Assembly: GCF_000006565.2 (NCBI RefSeq)
Contig: NC_031473.1
Location: 2,323,817 to 2,387,816, forward strand
Reading direction: 5' to 3'
DNA: 64,000 bases
From: Toxoplasma gondii ME49
Taxonomy: Eukaryota; Apicomplexa; Conoidasida; Eucoccidiorida; Sarcocystidae
The notes under the pieces were generated by a model. The model was not told the origin of the DNA, ran no database searches, and saw nothing but the letters and a program-made list of their open reading frames with translations. This document shows positions 58,701 to 64,000 of this stretch, piece by piece (positions within the stretch are counted from its first letter, which is position 1; each line of letters begins with the position of its first letter). The position numbers and the translations under genes are program-made.

Positions 58701-61700
58701 AGCGAGAAACGTGAGATTGGGGATAGAGAAGGATGGAGAGTTCCGGATGCTCGTAAGACGCGGGAGTGAAGGAGAAGAAGGAAAAGCCGCTCGACGCCAG
58801 CTAATGGGTATCACTAATAGAGTGGAAAGAAAACTTTCGTTGTTTCCGCCATGTGCGACAGAACAGCAGAGGGGTGTTCCCCTCTGGACCTAGATAGTAG
58901 ACGAGGGCGTAGGATCGATCTGGGGAATCCGAGGACGTTGACGACCAAGGAAGAGAGAAGACGAACCAGGTGAAGAATGCGCGAGAAGAAGCGATCGCCC
59001 GTTCTCTCGCGAGCTGTCTTTCTTTTCGTTTTAGTGGAGCGTCCTGAGAAGACTGTTTCGGCCTCAGGGGAAGCCTCGTTCCTCTTCAGACATGTGAACC
59101 TAAGTGAATGAAGAGTGAAAACCGGTTGCACTTTTGTGTCGAGACTCGAAACAAAGTATTGTTCTCTTCTTCCGCGAATTTTCCTCAGGCTGCGGAGTAC
59201 AAGCAGCTGGACGAGGTGCGTCTCCTCGCTTGGCTGGACGCCATCCGCTTCGCTCTGCAACGTCCAGAAAAGAAATTCCGCGTGAGGCGAGAAAACCAGT
59301 CGGCGAACGCATGCATAGAGAACAATCGAGAAAAAAAGAGAGTCCCCGAAGAAGAACAAATGCGCAGACTTCTCCCCCTGGTCAACTTCTGCATCCACGC
59401 GACGACGGCTGCGCCCAAGATGGACGCTCTCGCGGTAAGCGGCGAGGGAAATTCTTCGCCTGGCCTGCACGCAGGTGGAGGCGCTCCAAAGGCGCCTGGC
59501 TGAGCTCTTGTCTGCTTGTGGAAGGAAGGGAGCGGGGAGAGAAGCAAGAGAAGGAAAGGCGATCTGTCGAAGGAAAACGCCAGGACACACAGAGAGGTCT
59601 GAAAGAAGAAGACGCAAGCGCGCAGAGACAGGAAAGACCAGGGAGGCCGCAGAAGGCGCCAGACAGGGCGGGGGATATAGAGAGAGAATGAGAAAGAGAC
59701 AAGTTCCGAGAAGGAGGTCGTGCGTCGGCAACGGGTACACCGGTGCGACTCACGAATCCTGTGGCCGAAAGGAAGACGCACCGATTCGTTCCTTGCGTTT
59801 CTTCTTCCCGCAGACTTTCCCTGCAGTTGACGAAAGAGAATTCGCTTCTTCTTCCTTTGAACTCACTCGCCAGCTTCGTCTCTATGGCGGCCTCCTAGTT
59901 GCAATCATGACCGAGTCTCACCTTCTCTCGTGCATGGCTTCTCGCTCTCCTTCCTCTTCTTCCTCTTCTTCCTCTCCTTCGTCCTCTTCTTCTTCTTCCT
60001 CTCCTTCGTCTTCTTCGTCCTCTTGTTCGTCGGCGGAGTCAGGTGGAGGCCGTGATGCCGCGTCCTCGCCCTGCATGTGTCTCTGTCGGACTTGTACAGC
60101 AGCGGCGGTGATCCAAACAGGCTTGCCCATCATTCGCAAGAGTCTGTTGCATCCCTACAAGCAGGTGCGTCTCTGGGACAACCGAAAAAAGAAACGACTG
60201 CGGAGTCTGTCCGGCAGGAGCGCTGGCCGCAGTTCTCTCGAAACGAGGGATCCCCGCTTCACTGCGGGTCGGACTCCTCTACCGCCTTACACTAGCGCTT
60301 CGGAGCCCTCTGTGAACTCTTTAGCAAAGTCAAAACGCTCGTGAAACAAAGATGTTCAACATCTACGCGAGTCCAAGACATCCAATCGTCTGTGTGCATC
60401 TCCCTCTCCAGGTGGATCTATATATATATATATATATATATTTATATCTATAACTGCGTATGTGTGACGTGTATATATGCATATATACCTGTATGTCCAG
60501 ATGGGGAGCTCGACAGATGTGGACTGAAATGTTTGTGATTCGAAGCAGTTGTCTCAGATGAGTATGTGCTTAGGTTTGCCATACACTTTATTGATAGATG
60601 CATGCTCTCTTTCTCTTACTCACCGCACATCTACAAGGAAGTGAGCTGTTGAACAGACGTTTGGGAACCTGTCGCCTTTTCTCGCCGCGTCTGTCGCTGC
60701 CCCCGTGGACGGGGAGGTTGACAAGACTTGGCCCGTTTCGACCTCGTTTGTTTGACAACCACGGCGCGAAGTTTTTCTCTGGTTGTTTTTCTCCTCGCTC
60801 CTTTTTTTGTTGAAAACGCCTCCGTCTTTTTCGGATGTGTCGCGCTTCACACAGGTTCGAGAGGAAGTCTCTCGTCTGGTCAGCGTCGTCATCTGCCTCG
60901 GCAACGACGAAGATCTCCGGCAGGTTGAGCGCGAGAGGGCCTCTGTGCAGGCGGAGTATCTGCAGGGGCGACAGAGGACCTGCGCGTCTGCGTCCCGCGG
61001 CTCGCAAGAACAAGCAGTGGACGAGACAGCGCGCAAGAGAGAGGGACTTCGACGAGACAGCGAGCAGAGGGTCGAACGAACCGATGGCCCGCAGCAGAGA
61101 CAGGCGACATGCGCATGCAGTATCGCTAAATACAGAAGTGAACTTCAGGCGCTTCTTCTCACGCGCACTGCCGCTCTCGCGCCTGCCATCGATGCGGACA
61201 CAGGTCCTGTGGGTGGTGAGCGCGGAAGAACATTTCGACCGAGGACTTCGTTCCTCTGCAGCTGACCCTAGCCAAACGCTTCTTTTTACTCGAGGACCTC
61301 TGTTCTCTTGTTTCGGAGCACGATCGACTTTCCTCGTTGAGTTCCACGAATTCACTTCGGGAGGAATTCCCCCGACTCCCTTCTCTCTTCAGTCGTCGCC
61401 TTCGTCAAACGCAAACTTTGTCTCTCCGTTCCGCTTCTCGCTCTGTTCTTGTCGCTCCACGCCTTCCTGTCTGCGTCTCTTGCATCTCGCCTATTCAACT
61501 CCTTCCAGGACCTCTCCAGACACACACACGCATATTTACATATATATATATATATTTATTTTTATTTATATTTATATGTATACATATATATATAAGTATG
61601 TGTACCGATATCCATGAATTTCGTGAATTGGTTGCATCTGTTATCATGGAGTGAGGTTTCATCCACGCAGACACTCTCGGCGATTTTCGTGGAAAGGGGG

Positions 61701-64000
61701 AACAGCGAGCGCACCTTTTTTTCCTTAGCGCCGGTCTTTTTGAAGGCGTCTCTGTCGGCTACGCGTTGTTTCTCTCTGCACTTCTTCGATGTTTTCAGCA
61801 AGTCAGCCTGGAGAAAGCAAGACGCCGTTTTTGTGTGGAAGCGCGACGATTCTGACGACATGTTTCTACTTGCTTCTTCAACACGACGCGGGACTGCTGG
61901 CTGCCTGCGCAGCTGGCGGGACGCATGCACTCGACTGGTGCATGAGTGCGTCGGCGACGTTTTTGGCGACGTCGAAGCGCCGAGAGCTGACAGAGAAGCT
62001 CGAAGGTCCAGACTCTTCTTTTCTTTGGGCTGCGTCCGCCCTGCCCGAAAACGACGGAGAGGTCGGCCGAGACAATCCACGGAAAGAGGCGAAAGGTGAA
62101 GAAGAAACGACGGTGGGGGCATTCGACGGAGACCGAGCCTTTCTGGAGAAGCTCGGCCTCTCCGGAGGGCCTCTGATGTTTCTTTTGGTCGCGACGAAAC
62201 ACCCAGATCGGGACATTCAGAGTCTCGCGGCGACGGTGGCCAAGCTGCTGTGTCTGCAGCCTCTGCAGCCACAGCTTCTCCGAGACTTCTCAGCAAGAAA
62301 CGGGAGTCCGCAAGCTGAGAAGAAACGCGACGACGTGGAGACGGAAACGACCGAAAAGCAAGAAGACTTAGGAGACGAGTTCGCGAACCAAGTTGAAGAA
62401 CTCGCAAAGGCGCCCGTCACTGTCCAAGTCCGCCAGCTAGTTGAAGCCTTCGCTTCCTATATGCGCCACCCTTCGTGGAAAGTCCGCTGCGCTGCAGTTC
62501 GCCTTTCAGAGGTAATCTATCCATCGAGACAACAGGCGCTTCTCGGAGTGTCTGTAGAGTCAGGCGAGAGTGTAGGTTCGCAGTAAACTTCAAATTTGGA
62601 GAACGGGGGTCGGTGCCTCTCGGCTGTCTCCTCAGTGCCGCGTCACCAAGTCGCAGATGTCCAAGCCAGTTTCTCTGTTCTCGTCACAAGAAACAAAGAC
62701 CGGAGTGCGTCCAGAAACATTCTCCCAACACATTGGTGCTCTGTATGCAGGCGTTTATGTATCGATAGATATAGGAGGTAAATAAATCAGTAGACCAAGA
62801 GACGTAGAGAGATATGGGTAGATGGAGATCGACATAGGCAAGTACGTAGATAGATTAGCAGGTAGATGGAGACCGATAAGTAGACGGATGAGTAGGTAGA
62901 TTTAAATGCATAAAAAGATACATGTAGGTAGAAGTACGTCGATAGGTGGATAAACAGATTTATAGATATAGACATCGTTACATAGATAAATAGATATAAG
63001 GAGATGTAGAGATGTAGAGCTGCATAGAGAGATATAGTCAGAGTTAGCTCGAGAGAACGATAGAGAAATAAGTGGAGATAAATAGCTAGCCAAGTTGATA
63101 GACAGGTGGATAAATAGGTATATAAGTGTGTGGAATAGTTGAGGGGAAAATCAGGGCGTGAGGTCGTTGAGGAAAACAGACTTATGGATGAGCCTTCGGC
63201 CTTTCCACATCTCTCCAGTTGCCTTTTTTACGTCTTGCTACATTTCGATTTTTGTGTCTTTCGCTCTCGCGGTACCTTTGACGCGTCACCATTTTGTGGC
63301 TTCGCACTCTGCTAGCTTGCACTTTCTCTTCTTGAGACGCGCAGCAACGGTGGAGACCGCCGCATCCACCCTGTTTTGCCCTCCCTCCAACCCTCATCTT
63401 CTTTTAGCGTTTGAATCGACGGTGCTGGTTGCTGTTAGTCGGAATCGTTCTGCACTCTCACGCATGCACATCCTTATATCCATATATATATATATATATA
63501 TATAGATAGATAGATAGATATAGATATAGATATTTACGTATTCATAGATTTGCCTCTGTACGCAAGTGTCTGTACCTGTTGATGCAGATGCGTGGTTCGA
63601 GAGAGTTGTGGAGACGACATGTATGGGCGCATGTGCATGTTTGTTCCTATTTATGTCTTTGTTGTTTTTCGCCAGCTTCTGGGATGCCAGTATCGCATGC
63701 TTCTGTGTGGAAGTCAGACGTATCGGCGCTTGGTGGAGATCGGCATCGCCGGCCTTCAAGACCCTCAGCCGGAGGTGCAGCAGGCGGCGAAAGTTGCTCT
63801 TTCTTTTCTTCTTCTGTCTTGTACAGATCAGGAATGCAGGTGGGTTTTCTGTTTAGTCTTCAAACTTTGTGTCGGTCTCTCGACGTTCTTTCATTGTCTT
63901 CCTTTATCTTTTTTCTCGAGTTGCTTCTTCTGTCACATCTCCCCCTTGCAGTGGGTGTCACCGAACGCAAACTCGTCCCCGTTTTTCTTTCGCTTTAGTC
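46756..64000 (+). CDS. PSME4: Giant PA200/Blm10-type proteasome activator, 3' end unresolved at the right edge
   Basis: HEAT-repeat ring that caps the 20S proteasome (family knowledge). Start GCCATGG at 46756. Exons that keep phase: 46756-49470, 50310-51035, 51524-53402, 53716-53888, 54565-54880, 55167-55564, 56256-56363, 56756-57065, 57615-58162, 59189-59434, 59814-60164, 60855-61215, 61799-62511 and 63676-63839. That is about 3,000 residues, against roughly 1,850-2,150 in human and yeast. Blm10/PA200 motifs in order: SWDALFVVLLFRACK, then YTHPSSDGGRGAAAIGAFL, APIFLQGMFSKHMAVASC, ETVTEANHTNTVQLL, LTLPGLDPADPLKTFLTL with IPLIDCSG, and late repeats (IPHRWVALTHALLN, HPSWKVRCAAVRLSE, LVEIGIAGLQDPQPEVQQAA). 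Insertions are acidic (residues 117-175), Ser-rich (near 53170 and 59950) or Pro/Ser-rich. One exon is unresolved in 55565-56255. A 3' exon may start at 63952. Confidence 0.92.
47110..47215 (+). repeat. In-frame acidic repeat in the PSME4-like exon 1
   Basis: Tandem GAA/GGA-rich units encode repeats such as GESGEDGESGED and EIGEESGEEEIGEESGE, about residues 118-153. The unit lengths are multiples of three, so copy-number change would keep the frame. Confidence 0.85.
50163..50240 (+). repeat. 16-bp pyrimidine tandem repeat in PSME4 intron 1
   Basis: TTTTCTCTTGCTTTCC repeats at 50163, 50179, 50195 and 50211 (last copy with one change), then a partial copy. It lies about 70 bases upstream of the acceptor at 50309/50310 and extends the polypyrimidine tract. 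Confidence 0.9.
51065..51112 (+). repeat. 16-bp pyrimidine tandem repeat in PSME4 intron 2
   Basis: TCTCTTCTCGGTTTCT/C occurs three times in tandem from 51065, shortly after the donor at 51035. It has the same 16-bp period as the intron 1 repeat but a different unit. Confidence 0.85.
59951..60030 (+). repeat. TCY trinucleotide run encoding poly-Ser in the PSME4-like gene
   Basis: TCC, TCT and TCG codons give long Ser runs broken by single Pro residues, within the exon 59814-60164. A similar shorter Ser run lies near 53175-53215. Confidence 0.85.
60418..60450. repeat. (TA)n microsatellite in a PSME4 intron
   Basis: TA run between the exons ending 60164 and starting 60855. Further TA-rich tracts lie in other PSME4 introns at about 57244-57264, 61535-61597 and 63478-63540. 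Confidence 0.85.
62762..63130. repeat. Degenerate TAGA/GATA minisatellite in a PSME4 intron
   Basis: About 370 bp of diverged TAGA, GTAGATAGA and AGATGGAGA words in the 1.16-kb intron 62512-63675. No exon is recognisable inside it. Confidence 0.75.

Noticed and set aside
62762..63130. CRISPR-like or satellite array
   Set aside because: The TAGA words are degenerate, with no fixed repeat-spacer architecture. It is a simple-sequence tract in a eukaryotic intron.

Overview
The window looks like nuclear chromosomal DNA of a tissue-cyst-forming coccidian: Toxoplasma gondii or a very close relative such as Hammondia or Neospora. This is inferred from gene style, not from a database match. Genes are broken into many short exons with consensus GT-AG introns. 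The non-coding sequence of each gene is pyrimidine-rich on its coding strand. (TA)n microsatellites sit in introns and spacers, proteins carry Ser-rich or acidic low-complexity insertions, and start codons have AAAATGG or GCCATGG contexts. There is no operon structure, no CRISPR array, no IS element and no rRNA, and I could not support any tRNA.

Layout. (1) 1-8565, minus: most of an XRN1-type cytoplasmic 5'-3' exoribonuclease, 13 exons in phase, 3' end beyond the left edge. (2) 8566-13514: leader and spacer. (3) 13515-14103, plus: a small one-membrane-span protein, probably two exons. (4) 14104-22792: gene-poor, but it holds a probable three-exon gene for a small secreted protein (17726-18719, minus), a 53-bp tandem duplication and several unproven candidate exons. 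(5) 22793-26650, minus: a four-exon, 544-residue coiled-coil protein. (6) 26651-31064: spacer. (7) 31065-39838, plus: a 14-exon SET/MYND (SMYD-like) lysine methyltransferase of 532 residues. (8) 41282-44275, minus: phosphopantothenoylcysteine decarboxylase of CoA biosynthesis, six exons, 285 residues. (9) 44276-46755: divergent spacer. (10) 46756 to beyond 64000, plus: a giant PA200/Blm10 (PSME4) proteasome activator with about 3,000 residues already inside the window.

The genes are unrelated housekeeping or regulatory functions: mRNA decay, CoA synthesis, proteasome activation and protein methylation. They do not form one pathway. Exon models were built by hand from family motifs, splice consensus and reading-phase bookkeeping; where the phase did not close (one PSME4 exon, the PSME4 3' end) this is stated. 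I found no convincing new multi-gene system. The least familiar items are the small secreted protein, the small membrane protein and the coiled-coil protein.
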